A DNA stretch of 64,000 nucleotides, from contig JAGUCH010000006.1 in assembly GCA_019096065.1 (NCBI GenBank), positions 7,088,001 to 7,152,000 of the forward strand. The letters are read 5' to 3'. The notes beneath the pieces were generated by a model that had not been told where the DNA came from, made no database searches, and saw only the letters and a program-made list of their open reading frames with translations. Shown piece by piece: positions 1-8,242 of the stretch (the stretch's first letter is position 1; each line of letters begins with the position of its first letter). The translations under genes and the position numbers were made by a program. This stretch comes from Paracyclopina nana. Its lineage: Eukaryota > Arthropoda > Copepoda > Cyclopoida > Cyclopettidae.

Positions 1-750
1 TGGCAAAGTAATGGAAAAATTAAATTGAGTAATTTCAGAAAAACAGAAAATTAGGATTTAATGACAATCAAATTGGCATTTACTCGGAATCTCGCGGCTA
101 ATTACAAATTTTGTAATTATTCACTTCGAGGAATTTCCTTCCTTTATTTTCAACCTTTTTTTTCTTGCAGGAAGAAAAAAAGCCATGTAAATTTCATTCT
201 GAAGATGAAAATGTGAGAGGAGTAGCCATTTTTTTCCCAGTTGGAGATCCCATTTTGGTGTCGGCAAATCCTTTTGATATAAAAATAATTTGGCAAAAAA
301 GAAAATCTATCCAAAAAAATTTAAATATCTAAATTTCTCAAATAATTCATCGATTGAAAAAATGCAGTTATCTTTTCATAAATTAGAATTATGAAAAATA
401 CCTCAATTCTTTTTAAGGCCTAAAAACTACTTGGATCTTCTAAAAAAGTGACTTTTACAAATGTCGTGAAATGGGAGCTGGGAAAATGTTTGAAGTGCAT
501 TTTTGAAAGACCTATGATCATCTGAATTCGGAGAAATCGTCGTTTTCATGCTTTGCCATTCGGGGTGAAAAAGTGATCCATCATGAGGTCACAGCCAAAT
601 GTCATCAAGTGTCAACTTGGAAGTAATCTCCCTGGATTAAAGGGAATTCCTCCTAAGAACTCGCCAAGTGCACCACCAACTTCAACGCAGTCAGCAGTAG
701 CTCACACTCCCAACTTCTTAACGGGTTTATCACATCACTCTTGAGCTGAT
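1..750. other. AT-rich intergenic DNA
   Basis: No open frame of useful length, splice structure or known motif is visible. From about 590 the GC content rises and CTGAG/TCACTC-like words appear that lead into the tandem array starting at 751. Confidence 0.6.
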
Positions 751-1163
751 GAGCTGAGTCGCTCACGAGCTGAGTCGCTCACGAGCTGAGTCGCTCACGA
801 GCTGAGTCGCTCACGAGCTGAGTCGCTCACGAGCTGAGTCGCTCACGAGCTGAGTCGCTCACGAGCTGAGTCGCTCACGAGCTGAGTCGCTCACGAGCTG
901 AGTCGCTCACGAGCTGAGTCGCTCACGAGCTGAGTCGCTCACGAGCTGAGTCGCTCACGAGCTGAGTCGCTCACGAGCTGAGTCGCTCACGAGCTGAGTC
1001 GCTCACGAGCTGAGTCGCTCACGAGCTGAGTCGCTCACGAGCTGAGTCGCTCACGAGCTGAGTCGCTCACGAGCTGAGTCGCTCACGAGCTGAGTCGCTC
1101 ACGAGCTGAGTCGCTCACGAGCTGAGTCGCTCACGAGCTGAGTCGCTCACGAGCTGAGTCGCT
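751..1163. repeat. 16-bp tandem array, GAGCTGAGTCGCTCAC
   Basis: About 26 essentially perfect head-to-tail copies of GAGCTGAGTCGCTCAC with no spacers. The unit contains CTGAGTC, close to the AP-1 word TGAGTCA, and GAGC/GCTC that can pair. The perfection of the copies implies recent amplification or homogenisation. Confidence 0.97.
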
Positions 1164-1395
1164 GACTCACAACTTCCCTGAGTCGTTGAATTGCTGAGAG
1201 TTTGAATATCTGAGTCACTTTTGAGCTGATCTGCTAGTCACACTAGCTGAGTCTATGAGTCACACTCTGGCTGAGTCACTGAGTCATTTGAGAGCTGGGC
1301 TTCTAAGTCCATTGAGAGCTGAGTCGTTTATTAACTGAGTCACTTTGCCTCATTTGAGCTGAGTCGCATGCTCAGTTGTTGAGCTCAGGGCTCAA
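1164..1395. repeat. Diverged flank of the CTGAGTC array
   Basis: Irregularly spaced copies of CTGAGTC/GAGTCAC, such as GCTGAGTCACT and GAGCTGAGTCG, continue for about 230 bp. They look like an older, decayed edge of the neighbouring 16-bp array. Confidence 0.75.
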
Positions 1396-1747
1396 TTCTC
1401 AAATAAAAAAACAAAAATATGACAAATGAGGGAGGATGAAAAAGGCCATTTAATCTTTGTCTGTGGCCCTTTAAATTGAGATTTGCATTGAAAAAGAAAT
1501 AAAAGGGGTTGAAGGGAGCCCAGAATAGCCCCCCCACAAATGCAGTGCAACAAAACCGAGAGCATAACTAACATGCAATTATGCATGGAAAATTACCCAG
1601 CAGCTACAATAAGACGAAATTAGAGAGAGAAGTGCTGCTTTTTCACACGAAACATGTTTTGTTCTGCGACCAGAATCGAGCCCAGCTCATCTACTCTAAC
1701 CCATTTTTGACTTGTTGTCTTTGAAATTGCTTGAGTGCTACTTAGAC
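1396..1747. other. Gene-free stretch
   Basis: Only short frames without splice context are seen. Nothing is recognised. Confidence 0.5.
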
Positions 1748-2135
1748 TTAAGCTGACTTAAAATAAGTCTTGAATTAATTTAATATGGACTAAAATAGGA
1801 CTTTCTTTTATTGACTAATGGCAAACTTAAGTTGACTAATAGCAAACTTAAGTTGACTTAAGGCTAACTCAAGTTGACTTAAGCCTAACTTAAGTTGATA
1901 TAAGCCTAACTTAAGCCAAACTTAAGTTGACTTAAGCCAAACTTAAGTTGACTTAAGCCTAACTTAAGTTAATATAAGCCTAACTTAAGTTGACTTACGC
2001 CTCACTCAAGTTTAATTAAGCCTAACTTAAGTAGATTAATGAGTTGACTTACGCCTATCTTAATTTGACATACGTCTAACTTAATGAGTTATGTCTTTCT
2101 GGATGTTGCTTAATACTTAAATTGACTTAAGCCTC
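1748..2135. repeat. Degenerate CTTAAGTTGA tandem array
   Basis: Units of roughly 20 bp with the shape ACTTAAGTTGACTTAAGCCTA recur with many substitutions and small length changes. CTTAAG is self-complementary, so the array can fold on itself. No coding potential. Confidence 0.85.
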
Positions 2136-4215
2136 AATTGTTTTACCTAACATTTGACAGACTTAGATATGAGTTCTTCAGAATTTTGTAATATGTAACT
2201 TAACTTAGCTTCAGACTTAGAACTTGAACATGACTTATTTTTGACTCCAACTGACATCAGGCTGGTCTCATTTTGTTTCTATATCCTTAATCTACAGAGT
2301 TTTCAATTTTTAAAAAAAATTCCAGTACATGAACTTGGCAGAGCTCAGTAAATTGTGACCAATATTAGGGATGAACCGAGACAAATAATGGACATGTGCG
2401 CCATTTCTCACCGTAAAATGTTCCATATCTTCCTCAATGCACTACACATCAAAGATTGAACGCATAACTCATTCGAATAGCCCAATTTCGGATGTTAAAC
2501 TATCGACATTGTATTATTTTAAGAGAAAAGTTTCAATTTCACATTGTCTGTGAATCAACAGTTTGAATAACATGAGTTTTTCACACCTACACATTTCAGC
2601 CCTGCTCTTCTTTGGCCTAGTTTTTTCCAGATTTTTTCTTCCTCCTGGAAAGCGCCCAAAACAAAACAGCGAAAGATTCATGGTGATCCCATTCCCATTT
2701 CCAAATGGGTTATAGGCACGCAAAAACGCTTTAGAAATTGGAAGCCATTTTGCTGATGATCGGGAATAGTAGTAGTAGCTTGGACCACCCATTGTCTTGG
2801 GAAAATCTCAGTAGTTGCACAGTGAGAGAAGGGGTCGAAAAAGCGTCTTTTTTTTTTAGCTACCAAATTACGGTATTTGAAAACATTTGAAAAGTGGAAA
2901 AATTTTGCTTTAACACAAACAAATATGTCTGTTTTGTAATCTTATCAAAAGCTTTCAAATGGCTTTTTTTGCAAAAATTTCCTGGTTACCTCTATGAAAA
3001 AAAATTAATGTTTATAAGGTATTTACGCTATATTTGCACGTAAAATTATTGATACCTAAACAAGTTACATAATACTATCAACATATAATGAATATGTTAA
3101 TTCAGTAAACAAGTTACGTTAATTTGGCTTATCAAGTTAACGTTACCAAATGTACTAAATTATTCTAAAAAGCCACTTCATAGCTTGTAATCAGATTACA
3201 AATCACAGACATTTGAACAATGTTTGGGCTAATCTGTAGATGAAACAAGTGTTTACAAGGTACGTAATGTGGTATCTCAAAAAAAGCAAATGTTGTTCGG
3301 TGTTTTTTAAGCATGGTTCCCCACTGTTCGTACCTCTATAATACATCTCATGATGGACGTCAAGCATCATCTTTGTCGAGAGAGTGCTAAAGGGTTGCAA
3401 ATGTGGCTCAAAGCCTAGAATTAGAGCACATAACTAATACTTTGCTATACTGAATACGCACTTTCCTTGCATGTACTTTTGCATGGAGAAACCTGCAGAA
3501 AACTAGGTAAAAGAAGAGCAAGGCTGAAATGAGTTGTAATGGGTTACTCATGTTATTCATACTTCTTTTTCACACCCATTGCGAAATTTCAATTTTTTGC
3601 TAAAATCAATGCCGATAGTTTGAATCAACTCCCTTTTTAAGGACATAATACAGCTAAATAGAATGTATTTGAGTTAAATTACTGATTAAGTATGTTTTAT
3701 ATATTTTCGTGCTTTGTTGTATAATAAGCAGCAGATGAGCTGGGCCAAGAAAGTAGATGAGCTGGGCCTCTAAGCTACCTGGAATTATTAAAGCCCCCAT
3801 CTTACTTTGCATGATAAATGCATCATTTTTGCTCCCCACGTGCGTGACACAACCCAGATTTTCTCTCATCAGTAGCCATAGTAGACACAAAGTGGACCAC
3901 AGCCCACAAAACACCAGCCTAATAGGGGCTGCACATCATGCCCAAAATGCCCCACTGTGCTCCCACCCAAAAAATGACTCTATTCACATTCATTCAAATT
4001 TTTTTGCTTTATTATGAGATTGCATGATATGTGAAATCTTTGTGGTCATCTTCTTCTTCCCATCCAATTATCAAAATATGAGAAAATTTTATTCATATTT
4101 TTGCTGACATTCATTTTTGGACTTCAATTTGGCCTTTTTAAACATTTTGTTATTCAAGTATTACTTTTGGGCTACTTTTAAAAACATCGTATGTTAGAGG
4201 CCAATTTTTTTTTCA
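2136..4215. other. Gene-free AT-rich DNA
   Basis: Several short open frames of under 100 codons occur on both strands, none with domain features or plausible exon borders. No transposon ends were found. Nothing is supported here. Confidence 0.5.
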
Positions 4216-4830
4216 TATTTAGTCTTTGAGGCCATATTTGGCTTTTGAGGCCATATTTGACTTTTATGGCCATATTTGGCTCTTGAGGACATATTTGGCT
4301 TTTGAGGCCATATTTGGCTTTTGAGTCAATATTTTGCAATTAAGGCCATATTTTGCTTTTGAGGCCATATTTGGCTTTTGAGGCCATATTTGCCTTTGAG
4401 GCCATATTTTGCTTTTGAGGCTATATTTTGCTTTTGAGGCCATATTTGGCTTTTGAGGCCATATTTTGCTTTTGAGGCCATATTTGGCTTTTTAGGCCAT
4501 ATTTGGCTTTTGAGGCTATATTTGGCTCTAAAGGATATATTGGTTTTTGAGGCCATATTTTGCTTTTGAGGCCATATTGGCTTTTGAGGTCATGTTTTGC
4601 TTTTGAGGACATATTTTGCTTTTGAGGCCATATTTGGCTTTTTAGGCCATATTTGGCTTTTGAGGCTATATTTGGCTCTAAAGGATATATTGGTTTTTGA
4701 GGCCATATTTTGCTTGTGAGGCCATATTTGGCTTTTGAGGCCATATTTTGCTTTTGAGGCCATATTTGGCTTTTGAGGCCATATTTGGCATTTGGGGCCA
4801 TATTTGACCTTAAGGCCACATTCGCAACTT
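4216..4830. repeat. 19-bp tandem array, GAGGCCATATTTGGCTTTT
   Basis: About 30 variable copies of a 19-20 bp unit. A higher-order duplication is visible: a block with the variants TTTAGGCCAT, GAGGCTATA and CTCTAAAGGATATATTGG occurs from about 4475 and again 150 bp later. The long minus-strand frames here (Lys/Gln/Trp/Pro-rich repeats) follow from the unit lacking stops in that frame and are not taken as genes. Confidence 0.95.
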
Positions 4831-5998
4831 TTAAGGCCGCCTCAGTGAAGATTTAGCCAATTTTGTCTGTTTTTGCTGTTACCCTTTTAGGCCAATTTGA
4901 GTTGTAAGGCCATATAGGGTTTTTTAAGCTCATTTTTGCGTTTTGGGGTCCTTTTTTGTGCTTTTTGCCTTCAAAAGTCCATTTTTGTCTAAAATAGGCC
5001 AATTTTATCTGCAAAGGCCAAACTTACTAATACAAAGCAATTTGGACTCAAGAAGGCCATTTTTGAGTTAAAGTTGCCATTTTTGAGGCTATTTAAACAA
5101 TTTACTTGACCAATTGTCCCCGTTTGAATTTTCGCATATTTTGCAGCAGAGCACAAATATTTGAAGTTTAAAAGGTGCTCATTTAGCCGTCTCCTTTTTG
5201 CTCTGACATGTGATTAAATTTGCCAAATTGGCTGTTTCCTTGACAATCTTAGAAATGTAATGCAAAGGGGAGATTATTTGAGTGTGTGCAATTTTTTTTT
5301 GCAAAACAAATAGCATGTCAGTGCCTTGTTTGCTACTTCTCACTTTAAAGAGTATTCGCTTGAAATAATGCTCAGTAATTGTGTAAGTAACTGAAAGTGC
5401 GACAATATTTCATTAAATTGTTTTTTGACGTTTAAAGATATAAACAATCATATTTGTTCGCATGAATTTGCTTGTCAGACAATATAAATTTGATTTAGGT
5501 TGCAAGCCAAAAGATTTATCAGCACTCTGATTTCTTACTTTACATGGATGACATCCAACTATGTTACGTGGATGATATAATGCTGTGCATTTTTGCGGTC
5601 AATTAGGGTTTCTTGCAGGCCCTCAATTACACCCCAAGTTTATAGGTAAATGATCCCATAAAAAAGCCATAAGCGAATATGGCAGGAGTCTAGTGGGCTC
5701 AAGTGCGTGAGGTCACAAGTTCAGACCACCAGGAGCCATGTTTTTTTCACTCTCCCACAATTATGCTTTCAAGGGGGGATGGATGCAATATTTTTTTTTC
5801 TGGGGTCTGGGAAAATGGCCATAAGATTCAATTGCTGTTTGGCGCAGTCATGACCTGCAAATTAGCTAACTAAATATTGGCCTTAATCATAGACCTTCAA
5901 GCCAGCGCAGAATTTATACGCAAACATTTTATATACATTTTGACGTCAACCGACATGTTCTGAAACAAATCTTGGTGTATGTTAATTTTGCAGCTGGC
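4831..5998. other. Gene-free stretch with a possible SINE head
   Basis: Decayed array units persist to about 5090. Around 5680-5760 a segment resembling pol III A and B boxes (TCTAGTGGGCTCAAGTGCG, then AAGTTCAGACCACC) runs into a T7 tract, as in a tRNA-derived SINE head. The rest is unremarkable AT-rich DNA. Confidence 0.35.
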
Positions 5999-6002
5999 TC
6001 GT
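5999..6002. repeat. Left target-site duplication TCGT
   Basis: TCGT directly precedes the 5' LTR and is repeated directly after the 3' LTR at 15253-15256. A 4-bp duplication is usual for Ty3/gypsy integrases and fixes the element's borders. Confidence 0.9.
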
Positions 6003-6071
6003 TGTAGCAGGGAGCGTGTCGGCCTACGGGTCGACCGCTCGCTGCGCGCGCTCGCCTCGGGCGCGCGGTAG

Positions 6072-6102
6072 TATAACGAGTAGTATAGTGTGATCATCAG
6101 TA
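6072..6102 (+). promoter_or_regulatory. LTR promoter: TATAAC box and TCAGTA initiator
   Basis: TATAAC at 6072 lies 27 nt before the A (6099) of TCAGTA, a good match to the arthropod initiator TCAGTY. This spacing fits a TATA/Inr promoter and would place the start of R at 6099, leaving a short U3 of about 96 bp. Confidence 0.65.
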
Positions 6103-6107
6103 AAGGA

Positions 6108-6113
6108 AATAAA
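6108..6113 (+). terminator. LTR poly(A) signal AATAAA
   Basis: AATAAA lies just after the predicted transcription start, with a GT-rich stretch (CGTGTTGTCTG) about 20 nt downstream. In the 3' LTR the same signal (around 15113-15118) would direct 3' end formation. Confidence 0.65.
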
Positions 6114-6249
6114 TTCACCGCATTGACACGTGTTGTCTGCGGCCCAAAGACTGACCTCTGCTAGCCTCCAGGCCCGTCCCCGCTTGACGTAGCCTAGATA
6201 CGAGTAGTGGCTTGATAAGTCACAGTAGTATATCTCGACCTACTACAGA

Positions 6250-6265
6250 TGGCGCGGGTCGTTGG
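6250..6265 (+). promoter_or_regulatory. Primer binding site, TGGCGCGGGTCG...
   Basis: TGGCGCGGGTCGTTGG starts 2 nt after the 5' LTR. TGG pairs with the CCA end of a tRNA, and a 1-2 nt gap is usual in gypsy elements. The first bases resemble the TGGCGC-type sites of some Drosophila gypsy elements, but I cannot name the primer tRNA. Confidence 0.7.
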
Positions 6266-6605
6266 ACCTGTGATTTCATCACTCCACTACCCATTAAGTA
6301 CATCCTGCCGGAAGCTATAAGTGCTAAGTATACACGATAAGTATAAAAGGGATAATAGTGCTGCTCAAATAATAAATAATATCATGCTCGAGTCAACTGC
6401 CAGAACATGAACCTACGTGCGAGCCACGAAGTAAAGAGAGATTAATGCTGAAAGCATAAAAGGCAGTCGACTATAAAAAGTAAAATAGTGGTGGCTAAAA
6501 ATGTAAAAATGTAAAGCTCAGACCAGAGCAAAAGGGCAAAGATCACTCTGCAATAGCTGCAGCTGCAAACAATCAAAAAGCTATCAAATAACAATCAAAG
6601 GGATT

Positions 6606-6700
6606 GTCCGTGAGAGCCAGCGGCCGAATGGTCAGCCCGGCCAACGCTGGTGCAAATCATTGTAGATCCTAGTTAAGCTAGGGCCGGTCAACTCACGGGC
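6606..6700 (+). other. Leader hairpin module 1
   Basis: GTCCGTGAG (6606-6614) pairs with CTCACGGGC (6692-6700), 9 bp with one G-U. Inside lie GGCCGAATGGTC, GTGCAAATCATT and a distal CTAG..AGGGCCGGT part, which recur in order in the next two modules. It is a candidate packaging, export or translation element in the RNA. Confidence 0.6.
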
Positions 6701-6730
6701 AAATTCCAACTGCAGGTGATCAAATAGTAA

Positions 6731-6829
6731 TTGTTATGGGGGGACAATGGCCGAATGGTCGGGGCTGCTAACACCAGTCGCAAATCATTTGGATTTCAGT
6801 GAATGCTGAAGCCGGCCACCCCATGACAA
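6731..6829 (+). other. Leader hairpin module 2
   Basis: TTGTTATGGGG (6731-6741) pairs with CCCCATGACAA (6819-6829), 11 bp with one wobble pair. The inside repeats GGCCGAATGGTC, then CGCAAATCATT and a GAAGCCGGCC distal arm, as in module 1. The closing stems differ in sequence but both pair, which suggests the fold is conserved rather than the bases. Confidence 0.6.
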
Positions 6830-6872
6830 TGTACAAATAAAGGGGTGGAGAAGGAGGATAGAATCTCATGAC

Positions 6873-6955
6873 CACGTGGTGACCACATGACCGGTAGCGG
6901 ATCAACAGCTGCGAGCTATCAGGATTCCACTGAAGCTAAAGCTGGTCACCACGTG
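6873..6955 (+). other. Leader hairpin module 3
   Basis: CACGTGGTGACCA (6873-6885) pairs perfectly with TGGTCACCACGTG (6943-6955), 13 bp. The inside (GACCGGTAGCGGATC, CTGCGAGCTATC, TGAAGCTAAAGCTGGTC) follows modules 1 and 2 loosely. This is the most diverged but most stable of the three. Confidence 0.55.
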
Positions 6956-7080
6956 CGGGTCACGGTCAAATAAACGATAATGAGAAATGTGACACCAGCG
7001 TGGCATTTTCGGTGGTCAGTAAACAATCAATAAATGTCACGCCACAACCCTCTGCAGTGACCTGCGAGCGCGTTGGCGGA

Positions 7081-7117
7081 TATATAAGACCGCGCTGGTG
7101 GGGAATAGCCATCAGTT
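7081..7117 (+). promoter_or_regulatory. Internal TATA/Inr promoter before gag
   Basis: TATATAAG at 7081-7088 is followed by TCAGTT at 7112-7117. The A of the initiator (7114) lies 31 nt after the TATAAG core, the standard spacing. This would start a short mRNA 69 nt before the gag ATG without the leader hairpins. Both motifs are visible; use as a promoter is inferred. Confidence 0.5.
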
Positions 7118-7182
7118 CCTTTCGGGCTTTCCCTCAGTTAACAGTAATCACAACTCACTTCATTGTTGAATCGTAGACCACC

Positions 7183-8233
7183 ATGGTAATTATAATAGCA
7201 CATTCTCACAAAAGACCGAAAGCTCACTCTTCTCCCCCACGCATAGGCCCAGCCACCACAAGATATAGCTGCTGCAGTGGCCCTTGAGGTCAACCGCCAA
7301 ATGAGAGCCAACGCTGCTGTTCAGCGTCGGCCTCAACAACTCCAACTGCTCCGCGAGACAGATAGCCGCTCCTTCCAGCAATGGCGGATGCATATCGAGT
7401 CCCAGTTCGAGGACTCGATAGAGCCGGAAGTCACCAAGAAGATGCTGATCAAGGCATCTATTGTCGGCCTTGCGTTGGAAATGATCAATTCCATCGACAA
7501 GAAGTCGAGCAATGATACGTACACCTACAAGCACTACCTCGACGACCTTGAAAAGGCCTTTGTGGACGAGTCGGCCCAAGAGGCCGCCAGGGTGGCATAC
7601 GACACCGCCGCGCAGGGTCCCCATGAATCCGTAATGACCTGGGCGGCACGCCTCAAGTCGCTCTACCTGAGGGCTTTCGCCAATGATGCACCGCGGTGCG
7701 CCAAGGTCGACAAGGATCCAGAGGTCATTAGGAAGTTCACTATCAATCTGCGGGACCCTCAGACACGTTGGTTGGTAATCGCCAGCAAATATGATACGCT
7801 GACGGAGGCCGCTTCCAATGCATCCTCCAAGGAGTGCCTGGTAGGATTAGCCGGCGGCAAGGCCAACCCCCTGGGGCAAGGGGGCATCATGCAAATCACC
7901 CAAGAGGGCACCTCAGACCAACCCGACGTCGCCAAGATCATCGCCGCTCTAGGCGACAAGGCTAACATGAGATGCTACGGCTGCGGCGGCTACGGCCATC
8001 TCAAGGCTCAATGCACCAACCAACGCCCAAACGGCCAACGAGGGCGAGGAGGATTCCGGGGCCGGGGACGTGGCGGCCGCGGGCGTGGCAATAACACTCC
8101 ATACCACGCCGCCCCGCCGGTCTCGCCCCAAGAATATAATAAATATCGCAACGCGGCCATCGCACATGTGGCCAGTGCCCCCGTGGACGCCTACACCTGG
8201 GAGGCGCCAAAAAACGGAGCCAGCCGGTCCTAA
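7183..8233 (+). CDS. gag: Gag polyprotein (start probably spliced)
   Basis: Nucleocapsid/capsid precursor of the retrotransposon. The main open frame runs from about 7247 to the TAA at 8231-8233, roughly 330 codons. It ends in a zinc knuckle CYGCGGYGHLKAQC (CX2CX4HX4C, about 7974-8015) followed by an Arg/Gly-rich RNA-binding tail. The first ATG in this frame is 7301. However, a strong ATG (ACCACCATGG, 7183) sits in another frame directly before a GT...AG segment, 7186-7246, with a pyrimidine tract. Removing those 61 nt puts this ATG in frame with gag and adds about 20 residues. I favour the spliced start; 7301 is the alternative. Near its 3' end the gene carries the frameshift signal used to reach pol. 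Confidence 0.9.
7186..7246 (+). other. Probable 61-nt intron directly after the gag ATG
   Basis: Begins GTAATT and ends CGCATAG, with CTCACTCTTCTCCCCCAC as pyrimidine tract before the acceptor. The unspliced reading from the 7183 ATG ends after about 34 codons, and the gag frame has an in-frame TAG just before the acceptor. Splicing would resolve both. Confidence 0.55.
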
Positions 8234-8242
8234 GGGACCGGC
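8209..8242 (+). promoter_or_regulatory. -1 ribosomal frameshift site (A AAA AAC plus hairpin)
   Basis: The heptamer A AAA AAC (8209-8215) is in the correct phase of gag (codons CCA AAA AAC). Seven nt later GCCGGTCC (8223-8230) pairs perfectly with GGACCGGC (8235-8242) around a TAAG loop that contains the gag stop codon. A -1 shift here enters exactly the pol frame, which is open through to the protease. Confidence 0.85.

Larger units (their letters stand above)
6003..6247 (+). repeat. 5' LTR
   Basis: 245 bp starting TGTAGCAGG and ending CTACTACA. Inferred parts: U3 6003-6098, R from about 6099, U5 to 6247. It holds a CG-rich block (about 6030-6068), a TATA-like box, an Inr and AATAAA. The sequence matches the 3' LTR base for base as far as I could compare. 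Confidence 0.97.

Noticed and set aside
751-1163. CRISPR-like array
   Set aside because: Direct head-to-tail units with no unique spacers, in a eukaryotic genome.
4421-4819. 132-codon minus-strand frame with Lys/Gln/Trp/Pro repeats
   Set aside because: It follows exactly the 19-20 bp tandem array; the unit merely lacks stops in this frame.
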